DNA of 32,225 nt, from positions 1 through 32,225 of the forward strand of contig CAVOKN010000020.1 of NCBI GenBank assembly GCA_963696505.1, written 5' to 3'. Each line of letters starts with the position of its first letter. The stretch's first letter is position 1. Below the pieces are notes generated by a model. The model worked only from the letters and a program-made list of their open reading frames with translations. It ran no database searches and was not told the DNA's origin. Position numbers and translations under genes: made by a program. The stretch comes from CAVOKN01 sp963696505. Its GTDB lineage: Bacteria > Pseudomonadota > Gammaproteobacteria > Burkholderiales > Rhodocyclaceae. Below, piece after piece: positions 1-9,200 of this stretch.

Positions 1-1
1 G

Positions 2-709
2 CCCGACTGGTTCGTCAGCCTGCCGCTGGTCGGCGACCAGATCGACGCCTACTGGCAGCGGCTGTCCGGCGGGCGGGACGAGGCGGTGGCCCTGGTGCGC
101 CGCATGATGGACCCCGCCCGCGCCTTCCTGTTCGGTGCCGCCGCCGTCATCGGCGAAGGCCTGCTGCAGATCTTGCTGGCCGTCTTCATCGCCTTCTTCT
201 TCTACCGCGACGGCGAGGCCCTGATCGGACGCATCCGCGCGGCCACCGGGCGGCTCGCGGGCCACACCGGCGGCGAGCTGGTGGACACGGTGCACAACAC
301 CGTCACCAGCGTCGCCTACGGGCTGATCGGCACCGCCATCGGTCAGGCCATCGTCGCCACCGTCGGCTTCCTCGTCGCCGGCGTGCCAGGTGCCTTCCTC
401 CTCGGCGCGGCGACCTTCGTGCTGTCGCTGGTGCCGCCGGCCTGCCCCTGATCTGGGGCGGAGCGCGATCTGGCTCTACCAGCAGGGCGAGACCGGCTGG
501 ACCTTATTCATGGTGTTTTAGGCGCGGTGGTGGTGTCCAGCGTGGACAACTTCATCAAGCCCTATCTCATCAGCCGTACCAGCAGCCTGTCGCTGTTCAC
601 CGTGGTGCTGGGCGTATTCGGCGGCGCGCTGGCCTTCGGTTTCATCGGCATCTTCATCGGTCCCACCCTGCTCGCCCTGGCGGACAGTCTCGCCAACCGC
701 TGGTGGTGA
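2..709 (+). pseudogene. AI-2E/PerM family transporter, 5'-truncated by window edge, frameshifted
   Basis: The AI-2E (YdiK/PerM/TqsA) family are polytopic inner-membrane proteins proposed to export small molecules. The reading frame is open from base 2 (PDWFVSLPLVGDQIDAYW, typical of the periplasmic segment of the family), so the true start lies left of the window. Hydrophobic segments follow (ILLAVFIAFFFY, AIGQAIVATVGFLVAGVPGAFLLG). The conserved C-terminal block is also present: VVSSVDNFIKPYLISR, then GVFGGALAFGFIGIFIGPTLLALA, with the stop at 707-709. Between about 435 and 525 the frame changes three times: AGLPLIWGG is in a second frame, AIWLYQQGETGWTLFMVF in a third, and the tail returns to the first. 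Each change fits loss of one base, at least two of them next to G runs. It is either a decayed gene or a stretch with uncorrected sequencing errors. Convergent with the next gene. Confidence 0.8.
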
Positions 710-845
710 AGCATGCGGAATCGGGCGACACGCCTGTCACCGACTCCGAATCGAAGGCGACATTGCTCTGACGCCGGCAAGGGCAGCGGTAGCTGGCAAA
801 CGATCGCTGCCGGAATCGTGCAAGGGTGCCGCGATCGGCACGCGG

Positions 846-3825
846 TTACTTCAGATTGATCGTGTTGCCCGCTTTCCAGTTGTTGCTCTCGCTGCTCTCC
901 ACGACGACGAGGGTACGGTCAGCGATCGCACCGATGTAGTAGGTTCCCGCCGCGAGCGTGGTGGGCAGGGTCACGTACGAACTCACGGCCTTGCTGGCGC
1001 CCACCGCCAGGCTCGTCACGCTCACGTCGGACAACCTCGTGTCGCCAGTCGTGATCGTGGCATCGGTGGAAAGATAGAAACTCAGGGTCGAGGCCGCAGC
1101 GCTGGCCTGCCCCTGGTTCTTCGCGGTGGCGTTCACCGTCACCTTACGGCCGCGGGTTCCGCTAGTCGGACCGGACACGGTGGTGCCGACGAGATCGGGC
1201 CGGTTCGGGACGGCGATCACGATGGAGAGGTTCTTGGTCGCCACCGTGTTGTTTGCGTCGGCGACACGGACCGTGAAGTTGAATGTCCCCCCGGCTATCG
1301 GCGTACCGGAAATCACGCCTGTGGAACTTGCTAGCGAGAGCCCGGCAGGAAGGCTCCCGGCGCTCACGTTCCAGGTGCGCGGCGCCTTTCCTCCGGCAGC
1401 CACGAGGGTCTGGCTGTACGCGACATTGACGGATCCGGACGGCAAGGACGAAGTGGTGATCGACAACGGCGCGACCGAACCCAGCGGTCCGCCGAACACG
1501 CCCATGTCGTTCCGCGTGCCGTCCGTATCGTTGTAGATCACGGCCGGGTCGCCGGCATTGATGGACGGCGACGTCGATTGCAGACGGTAGTCCTCCTGGG
1601 CCGCGGCCACCAGGCGCGGATCCGCGCTCAGATTGTGCGTTCCAAGCTCGGGCGAATAGACGTTGGCGAAGTTCACCTCGTTGTTGTAGACGGTGTTGTA
1701 GTCGATGATGCCAATCCCGCCGTCCGCATAGACGCGCTGCACGCCCTGGCTGTTATTCACGAGGATATTGTTCTTGATCGTCGGCGATGCTCCGGAACCA
1801 CATCGCAATAGCCGTGGAGTTGCGCTCGAAGTAGTTGTTGGTCACTTCCAGCGAGCCCGGCGAGGCATTCGGCGAGCCGTACATGTAGGTCGTGTTCAGC
1901 CCGAAGGCGAAACCGATGAACGCGCAATTACTCACGCGGGCGTAACTGAACGTCGTGTCGGCCATGTCGTAACCGGCACCTTTCTGGCCATAGTTGCTCG
2001 ACAGATAGTCCGCGCCCTTCAAGGTGAAGCCCGAGAGAACGGTGTCGTCCGCTCCGGCCACCAGGATCGGGAAGAACGCGCCGTCCGTCAGTACGTCCTG
2101 GAGGATCGACTTGCCGGGTCCGGCGCCTGCGACATCGATGCCGCGGCGCATCTGAACGCGCTCGGTGTAAGTGCCGGCGGGCACGGAAACCGTCTGTCCG
2201 GGCAGCGCCGAGTTGATCGCCGTGAACAGCGAGGGGTAGTTCGACGCCACCGACGGTGATGCCGACGCCCGGTCGCCAGTGCGACGCTGACGTCGACCGT
2301 GACGACGCCACCTTCCTCCTCGATGCTGCTGAGGTTCACCGAGCATGAGCCGTCGTAGTCCGTGCTCCACGGCGTCGATGCGCAGCCGAAGGCCATGTTG
2401 CCGGTGCTGCCCGGGAAAGCGGCACCTGCCGTCGCGTAGTAGGCAGGCATGCCATCGGCCTCCTCCATGTCGATACGGGCTGGGGCCGGATCGACGACAT
2501 TGGTGGCCGTCATGTCGACGTGCCACACCGTCAGTCCCTTGCCCGGCAGGTACAGGTCGTAGCCTTGCTGCTGGCGATTCTCGAGGTAGAAGAACGACCT
2601 CTCGGACACGACCTTGTAGACTGCTCCAGCCGTTGCGGACGCTGGAATCGACAGGGAGTGCGAGCCTTCTCCGATGACGGTCGACGTCACCCAGCCAAGC
2701 ATCTCCTTCTCCAGGCCCAGCAATTGGACCGGCCGCTCGCCACTGCCGCCGTTGCCGCCATAGCAGCCATTGCCCATGAGGCCCCAGGGACCGATTGAAC
2801 CGTTTCCGTGATAGAGATCCCACAGGCCGAGCAGGTGGGCAAACTCGTGGGTGTGCACGCCGATGTCGGCAAGGTCTTCCGAGTAGAACTTCTCGGACAT
2901 CGTGTAAGACAGCGGCGAGCCGCCCATGTAGGCATGGGGCCAGAGCTGGTTCGATCCGGCAGCGCCGGCATAGATCAGCGCGAAGCCATCGAAGTTAGCT
3001 ACGTTCACACCCGACTTGGCGATGGCTTCCTCCAACAGGCCCCAGTCGCCATTCAAGTCGTAGTAGGCCTTGGATTCGTTTGCGGTCTGCCAGCCAAAGA
3101 CCTGGCCCGTGAGGCTGAATTGCCCGCCCGACATCGCGTGGAAATAGTCGCGCATGCTTCCGTAGGCAGCCTTGCCTCCCGGGGTCGTGGCATAGCTGTT
3201 TGCCGAAAGCATCATCTTGTCGATCTGCGCCGGAGTGTACGTACCCGGGACGGCCGGGTTGCTCTGATCGGCAGGGAACTGGATCAGCAGGATGGCCAGC
3301 CGGAAGACCGCGGGGACCGGCGGCATGCCGGGATAGGCAAGGGCGGGCGCATCCTCCTCGGCGCCGTCCGCTTCCGCCCTGATCGCCGTCGCATACTCCT
3401 CGACGAGCGCCTTGCGTTTCGTGAGACGGTGGAAGACATGCCGCGAGGCATTGGCCTCGCGGCGCTTGCGCTCGATCTCCTGCATGGTGGCGTCGTCGTG
3501 GCGCTCGTGGCGAGCGATCCCCAGGCTGTGTGGATCGCTGCCACGTCCAGCCTTCAGATGTGAAGGGGCAAGCCGTCCGTCGCGCCCCCGCGCCGCGTAG
3601 CGCCAGATTCCTCCGGCTGTCCCGAACAACCGTGTAGCCGTCTTCGGTCTCGAAGAAGATGCCATGTTCGTCGCCATAGGCGCGAACGGTGAGCGCAGTG
3701 CCATCAGGCTGGCTTACTTTCAGCGGCCCCGGAGGTGCAGGAACCGCAAGCGCCTGAGGGCACCAGGTCGCAGCGACCAACAGACCAAGTGCAACGCCCC
3801 AGAAGAAGAATTGACGTGCTTTCAC
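846..3825 (-). pseudogene. secreted M6-family metalloprotease with beta-helix, Ig-like and CARDB modules, frameshifted
   Basis: A secreted zinc protease resembling immune-inhibitor-A (M6) family enzymes, about 990 residues if the frames are joined. The start is GTG at 3825, preceded by AAAGGAGG with a 5-nt gap, and opens a signal peptide (VKARQFFFWGVALGLLVAAT). The N-terminal segment has the family-like PDGTALTVRAYGDEHG and EDGYTVVRDS. The catalytic motif HEFAHLLGLWD (HExxHxxGxxD) is encoded at about 2835-2849. After it come a right-handed beta-helix-like region (about 2250-1750), a putative Ig domain (LPAGLSL..GVISGTP, about 1450-1220) and a C-terminal CARDB-like domain (SESNNWKAGNTINLK). 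Frame changes lie near 3615, 2265 and 1790, with continuous homology on both sides of each. They are either real inactivating mutations or sequencing errors; the long intact genes elsewhere argue against errors throughout the window. Confidence 0.8.
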
Positions 3826-4607
3826 GGGAGCCTCCTTTTCTTGTTCGAAGAAGGTGGTAGGAACTGCACTGTCATCTCGCACAGCGCGTGCCGCCCGTTA
3901 CTGCACCAATGCCGGACCCGCATTGGCTGAATTGCTTCGTTAACGGTGAGGTGATCCGTCGATTCCATTGGCATTGGTGCCGGCCGAACGCTCCCGGCGG
4001 ACGCTCTATTCGCCGGCGATGCGCCAGGGAACCTTCAACCCCTGGCACATCCGCGGCGACGAGTTTCGCGCGCAAGCGTCCGCTGCGGACTACCTGCCGT
4101 TATCGACGAAGTGGGATGGCGCGTTGCGAGTGCGCAAGATAGGGTCTGACCTCCCTTTAGACTTGTTATTGATTGTCCGGCGCGGCACTGAAGCATTCTC
4201 GTCGCCCCCTTTCCGACAAAGGGCCGAACAGCTTCTTGGCGCCATGACAATGCGTTACGCTACGCTCCGCAATGCGATCGTGCTTGATCTGAATCAATAT
4301 TTCCTTATGGAAATTGTGGGCGCACCAGCCTCGAACACCCCTTCCGCGCGCGGTGCCGCTTCCTGAGCCGTTGAATGACTTGAGATTTGCCGGTCTTTGC
4401 CAAGCACGACCGGGGGTGCGGCAATTTGTCGCAGGTCGTGCGCCACGGTCGTGGCGGCATGGCGGCGCCCCAGGAACGACCATCTGCCGGAAAGAGGCAT
4501 TTGCCGCGCAATCGGTTCATCCCCGCGCGTTCGGGGAACACCACAGCACCATGCTGGCCATGCTGGGAATCGGCCGCAAGGGTGGGAGCAGTTCGGCCAT
4601 GCGCAAA
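3826..4607. other. gene-poor interval with one CRISPR-like repeat
   Basis: About 780 bases with no convincing gene. Open frames exist on both strands, the longest being 3968-4366 (+), but their translations have irregular composition and match no family I know. A 7-bp stem with a 7-nt loop (CCAATGC..GCATTGG, 3904-3924) lies upstream of the protease start. The only recognisable element is the type I-E-like repeat at 4513-4541. No cas gene remnant was recognised in any frame. Confidence 0.5.
4513..4541 (-). CRISPR. solitary type I-E-like CRISPR repeat
   Basis: A single 29-base unit beginning CGGTTCATCCCCG and ending CGGGGAACAC. Read on the minus strand it is GTGTTCCCCG..CGGGGATGAACCG, the typical type I-E repeat layout with a CCCCG/CGGGG stem and a 6-nt loop. 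By my recollection of the generic I-E consensus it differs at about two bases, both in the loop. No second convincing copy stands one spacer length (32-33 nt) away on either side, and no cas genes are in the window. It is therefore a relic, a solo repeat or a chance match, not an array. It lies 66 bases from the 3' end of vapC. Confidence 0.6.
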
Positions 4608-5006
4608 TCAGCCGATCAAGGCGTGAACCCCGGATTTCGCGCAGCGCTTGTCGAAGGTGTAGGTCGTCTCGCAACCGCTTGCCGAGTGGATATAGCCGAT
4701 GAGGTAGTCGGCGAAATCCGCCGCGCCGGCGGCGTAGGATTGGGCCGCCGTCCGGGCGAGTTCGGGCGCTTCCACCCGAAGTTCCGCCGTCGCAAACAAG
4801 GCGCCGAGTACGGCCGAAATGTCCGCGCGCGGATATCCGTAGGCGCGGTCGAGCACCCACACCACCTCCGTCAGTACCACCAGCGACACGAAACCCGGTG
4901 TCTCGGCACTGCATTTCGTCTCAATGAGCCGCGTCGCCGCCCGGGCCTGGGTGCGATCGTCCTGGACGACGTATCGCACCAGGACGTTCGTATCCAGCCC
5001 GATCAT
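4608..5006 (-). CDS. vapC: VapC-type PIN-domain ribonuclease toxin
   Basis: A 132-residue PIN-domain protein, predicted to be the Mg-dependent RNase toxin of a type II toxin-antitoxin pair. The acidic residues expected for the family are present: D5 in MIGLDTNVLVRY, E47 in LTEVVWVL, D97/D100 in ADFADYLIG and D119 in YTFDKRC. The length is normal for VapC. Its ATG overlaps the vapB stop in an ATGA arrangement (5003-5006), so translation is probably coupled. The gene ends 66 bases from the solitary CRISPR-like repeat. Its RNA target cannot be read from the sequence. Confidence 0.93.
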   Translation of the reverse strand: MIGLDTNVLVRYVVQDDRTQARAATRLIETKCSAETPGFVSLVVLTEVVWVLDRAYGYPRADISAVLGALFATAELRVEAPELARTAAQSYAAGAADFADYLIGYIHSASGCETTYTFDKRCAKSGVHALIG

Positions 5007-5239
5007 CGGCGTGCCGCGCCGCGCGCGATCGCGGCATCCATCTCGTCCAGCGTCACCGGCCGCCGCGGCTTGGGCAACATGCCCTTCAAGTCCCTGATCG
5101 AGCGCGTCACAGGCACCAGCCTGACGATTCCGTCGTCACCCAGAACAAAGTCCAGACGATCGCCGGTGCGCAGCTTCAGCGCGTCCCGCACCGGTTTAGG
5201 TATCGTCACCTGCCCCTTGCTCGTCAAGGTCGCTTCCAT
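5003..5239 (-). CDS. vapB: VapB-type AbrB/SpoVT domain antitoxin
   Basis: A 78-residue antitoxin with an N-terminal AbrB/MazE-like swapped-hairpin DNA-binding domain. MEATLTSKGQVTIPKPVRDAL followed by LRTGDRLDFVLGDDGIVRL is diagnostic of the fold. The C-terminal tail (LPKPRRPVTLDEMDAAIARGAARR) should wrap the toxin. It is first in the operon and overlaps vapC by 4 bases. TAAGGA stands close to the ATG. A near-perfect palindrome upstream (5260-5275) is the likely autoregulatory operator. Confidence 0.93.
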   Translation of the reverse strand: MEATLTSKGQVTIPKPVRDALKLRTGDRLDFVLGDDGIVRLVPVTRSIRDLKGMLPKPRRPVTLDEMDAAIARGAARR

Positions 5240-5259
5240 TCCTTACCCTTCCATATAGT

Positions 5260-5275
5260 CTTACTTTAAGGTAAG
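5260..5275. promoter_or_regulatory. putative vapBC operator
   Basis: CTTACTTTAAGGTAAG is a 16-bp palindrome with one mismatched pair. It ends about 21 bases upstream of the vapB ATG and lies just upstream of an AT-rich TATATG that could be the -10 element. Position and symmetry fit VapBC autorepression; no -35 box is clear. Confidence 0.45.
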
Positions 5276-5433
5276 GATATCACGCCATCCCTCATACCCG
5301 CCTTACAAGCAACAGTCGGCAGCCAAGAGCCTTGGCGGGACCGACGCCACGCAACAGCCCCAACTTGAAGCGCAAGGGGTCCAAGTGGAGTTGGCTCTGC
5401 CCTGCGGGCTTGAGGCGACCTACGGACTGCACG

Positions 5434-6276
5434 CTACGAGCGAGTTGCCAGCCTCAGGTCGTCGCGCACCGGCCTCGCCGGCCAGTGGAAGGCTACCGGG
5501 CCGTCGGCTTCGGCGTGGACAAACTGGCGCACGAAGGGGTCGGCGGATTCGCGCATTTCCTGCGCCGCGCCGCCGGCGACGACGACGCCGCTGTCGATGA
5601 AGTAGACGTAGTCCGCCACTTTGAGCGATTCGCTGACGTCGTAGGTGACGATGATGGAACTGATGCCGAGGGCATCGTTGAGGCGGCGGATCAGTTGCGC
5701 GATGACATTGAGCGAGATCGGATCGAGGCCGGCGAAGGGCTCGTCGTACATCGCCAGCAGCGGATCAAGGGCGATGGCGCGGGCCAGCGCCACGCGCCGC
5801 GACATGCCGCCGGAAAGCTCGTTGGGCACCAGATTGTGGGCGCCGCGCAGGCCGACGGCATGGAGCTTCATCATCACCAGGTCGCGGATCAGCCGCTCCG
5901 GCAGGTCGGTGTGCTCGCGCATCGGAAAGGCGATGTTGTCGAACACGCTCATGTCGCTGAACAGGCCGCCGGCCTGGAACATCATGCCCATCTTCTTGCG
6001 CAGTTCGAACAGCTCGCTCTGCCCCAATTCGTGTACCACGCTGCCGCAGAACCTGACGCTGCCCTGATCCGGCGCGAGCTGGCCGCCGATGAGCCGCAGC
6101 AGCGTGGTCTTGCCGCAGCCGCTGGAGCCGAGAATGGCCACCACCTTGCCCCGCGGCACCTTCAGGTCTATCCCCTTGAGCACGCTGCGCGGGCCGTAGG
6201 CGTAATGCACGCCGGTGGCCTCCACCACGAACTCGGTGCCGGCGTCGGAGCAGCTTCCCTTGGCAGCCTCGCTCAT
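5434..6276 (-). CDS. MlaF-like ABC transporter ATP-binding protein
   Basis: A 280-residue ATPase resembling MlaF/Ttg2A, the cytoplasmic ATPase of MCE-type phospholipid transporters. Walker A is GSSGCGKTT (50-58), the signature is NELSGGMSRR (152-161) and Walker B with D-loop is LLAMYDEPFAGLDP (173-186). The FQAGGLFSDMSVFDNIAFPMRE segment is typical of the MlaF group. The H-loop position, normally His in IVxHD, is Tyr212 (IIVTYDVSES). The start lies 10 bases beyond the purL stop, so it is probably cotranscribed with purL. No permease, MCE or other mla gene follows; vapBC comes next on the same strand. Partner subunits must be elsewhere or lost. Confidence 0.85.
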   Translation of the reverse strand: MSEAAKGSCSDAGTEFVVEATGVHYAYGPRSVLKGIDLKVPRGKVVAILGSSGCGKTTLLRLIGGQLAPDQGSVRFCGSVVHELGQSELFELRKKMGMMFQAGGLFSDMSVFDNIAFPMREHTDLPERLIRDLVMMKLHAVGLRGAHNLVPNELSGGMSRRVALARAIALDPLLAMYDEPFAGLDPISLNVIAQLIRRLNDALGISSIIVTYDVSESLKVADYVYFIDSGVVVAGGAAQEMRESADPFVRQFVHAEADGPVAFHWPARPVRDDLRLATRS

Positions 6277-6286
6277 CGCGCCACCC

Positions 6287-9200
6287 TCAGCCCAGCCACA
6301 CGCGGGCGTTGCGGAACATGCGCATCCAGGGCGAATCCTCGCCCATGCCTTCCGGATGCCATGACATCTGCGCAGTGCGGAACACCCGCTCCGGGTGCGG
6401 CATCATGATGGTGAAGCGACCGTCGGGGGTGGTGACGCCGGTGATGCCCTGCGGCGAGCCGTTGGGATTGAGCGGATAGCGGCTCGCCACCGCGCCGCGG
6501 TTATCCACGAAGCGCATCGCCACGTGCGCCTGCTCCATCGTGCCGTCGGCGAACTCGGCGCGGCCTTCGCCGTGGGAAACCACCACCGGCATGCGGCTGC
6601 CCGCCATCTCGCGGAAGAAGATCGAGGGGCTGTCCGGGATCTCCACCATCACGAAGCGCGCTTCGAACTGCTCGCTGCGGTTGCGCAGGAAGCGCGGCCA
6701 GCGCTCCGCGCCGGGGATGATGGGAGCGAGGTGGCTCATCATCTGGCAGCCGTTGCACACGCCCAGCGCAAAGCTGTCGGCGCGGCGGAAGAAGGCTTCG
6801 AACTGATCGCGCAGCGCGTCGTTGAACAGGATGGACTTGGCCCAGCCCTGCCCCGCCCCCAGCACATCGCCATACGAGAAACCACCACACGCGGCGAAGC
6901 CGTGAAAGTCAGCCAGCGTGACACGGCTCGCCTGCAGATCGCTCATGTGCACGTCCTGGGGCGCGAAGCCGGCGCGGTGGAACGCCGCGGCCATTTCCAC
7001 CTGGCCATTGACGCCCTGCTCGCGCAGGATGGCGATGCGCGGCCGGGCGCCGCCGGCGATGTAGGGGGCGGCGATGTCCTCGGCGGCGTCGTAGCTCAGG
7101 GCCACCGACAGCCCAGGGTCGGCGGCATCGGCGAGGTGCTCGAATTCCTCCTCGGCGCAGACGGGATCGTCGCGCAGCGCGGCGATGCGGTAGCTGGTCT
7201 CCGACCAGGCACGCCACAGTTCGCTGCGCTTCTCGGCGAACAGCGGGCGAGCGTTGCGCCAGATGCGGATCTCGTCGGCGTCGTTGGGCGCGCCGACGAA
7301 ATGCACGCAGGCGCCCAGCCCCGCCGCGCGCAGCATCTCCGCGACGCGCTCCCGCTCCTCGCGCCTGATCTGCAGCACGGCGCCCAGCTCCTCGCTGAAC
7401 AGCGCCGCCAGCAGGTAGTCGGAATAGCGACCATCCACCACGTCGGGACGGCGCTCCATGCCGTCCACATCGTTCATCAGCGGGTCGTAGCTCACCGTGT
7501 CGACGTTGAGCGAGATGCCGCAATGGGAGGCGAAAGCCATCTCGCAGATCGTCGCGAACAGGCCGCCGTCGGAGCGGTCGTGATAGGCCAGGATCAGGCT
7601 CTCGCGCCGCAGTTCCTGGACCGACTTGAAGAAGGCTTTGAGGAGCGCCGCGTCGGCGTCGGGCGCGTGCTCGCCCACCGAGTTGTAGGCCTGGGCCAGC
7701 GCGGAGCCGCCGAGGCGATTGCGGCCGCGGCCGAGGTCGATCAGCAGCAGTTCGGTCTCGACGCCGGGCTCGATGTGCAGTTGCGGCGTCAGCGTGCGGC
7801 GCACGTCCTCGACCGGCGCAAAGCCCGAGATGATCAGCGACAGCGGCGCCACCACCTGCTTCGGCGCGCGTATCTGCCTATCCTCCTCGGTCCATTCCGT
7901 TCGCATCGACAGCGAGTCCTTGCCGACTGGGATGCTCACCCCCAGCGCAGGGCAAAACTCCAGGGCCACCGCGGCCACCGTTTCGAACAGTTCGACGTCG
8001 GCGCCGCGATGCCCGGCCGGTGCCATCCAGTTGGCGGAGAGCTTGATCCAGGAGATGTCGGCGATGTCCGCCGCCGCGAGGTTGGTGATCGCCTCCGCCA
8101 CCGCCATGCGCCCCGAGGCAGGCGCGTCTACCAATGCCAATGGCGTGCGCTCGCCCATGGCGAAGGCCTCGCCGCGGAATCCCTCGAAGGACATGCCGGT
8201 GACGGCGCAGTCTGCCACCGGCACCTGCCATGGCCCCACCATCTGGTCGCGCACCGAGAGCCCGCCGACGCTGCGATCGCCGATGGTGACGAGGAAGTTC
8301 TTCGACGCCACGCTAGGCACCCGCAGCACCCGCAGGCAGGCCTCGCGCAGATCGACGCCGGTGAGCTCCAGCGGCGGCAGATGCGTGCCGCGGCGCGCCA
8401 CGTTGCGCGTCATGCGCGGCGGCTTGCCCAGCAGCACCTCCATGTCCATGTCCACCGCGCGGTTGGCGAAGTGGCGATCCGCCACTACCAGCCGGCCGTC
8501 GCCGCTCGCCTCGCCCACCACGGCGCAGGGGCAGCGCTCGCGCTCGCACAGGGCGCCGAACTCCGCCAGGCGCTGCGGCGCGATGGCAAGCACGTAGCGC
8601 TCCTGGGCCTCGTTGCACCAGATCTCCAGCGGGCTCATGCCCGGCTCCTCGATCGGCACCTCGCGCAACTGGAATTGGGCGCCGCAGCCGGCGCCGTGGG
8701 CGAGTTCCGGCAGCGCATTGGAGAGCCCGCCGGCGCCCACGTCGTGGATCGAGAGGATGGGGTTGCCGTCCCCCGGTGCCGAGCCGTCGCCTTGCGACTG
8801 ACCCATCTGCCAGCAGCGGTCGATCACCTCCTGGGCGCGGCGCTGCATCTCCGGATTGCCGCGCTGCACCGAAGCGAAATCCAGGTCCGCCGCGTTCGAT
8901 CCCGTCGTCATGGACGAGGCAGCGCCGCCGCCGAGGCCGATCAGCATGCCGGGACCGCCCAACTGGATCAGCAGCGCGCCCGCGACGAACTGCGCCTTGT
9001 GCGAATGGCCGGCCTGGATGTTGCCCAGCCCGCCGGCGATCATGATCGGCTTGTGGTAGCCGCGCACTTCCCCCATCACCTCCTGCTCGAAGGCGCGGAA
9101 GTAGCCGGCGAGGTTGGGCCGCCCGAACTCGTTGTTGAAGGCCGCCGCTCCGAGGGGGCCGTCGATCATTATCGAAAGGGCAGATGCAATGCGCTCCGGC

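Noticed and set aside
3968..4366. A 132-codon plus-strand frame as a possible cas or transposase remnant
   Set aside because: No motif of Cas1, Cas2 or any transposase is visible and there is no ribosome binding site.
4452..4480. Possible second CRISPR repeat one spacer length before the solitary one
   Set aside because: Only about 10 of 29 positions match and the stem is not formed. A weak TTCGG match about 33 bases after the repeat is equally unconvincing.
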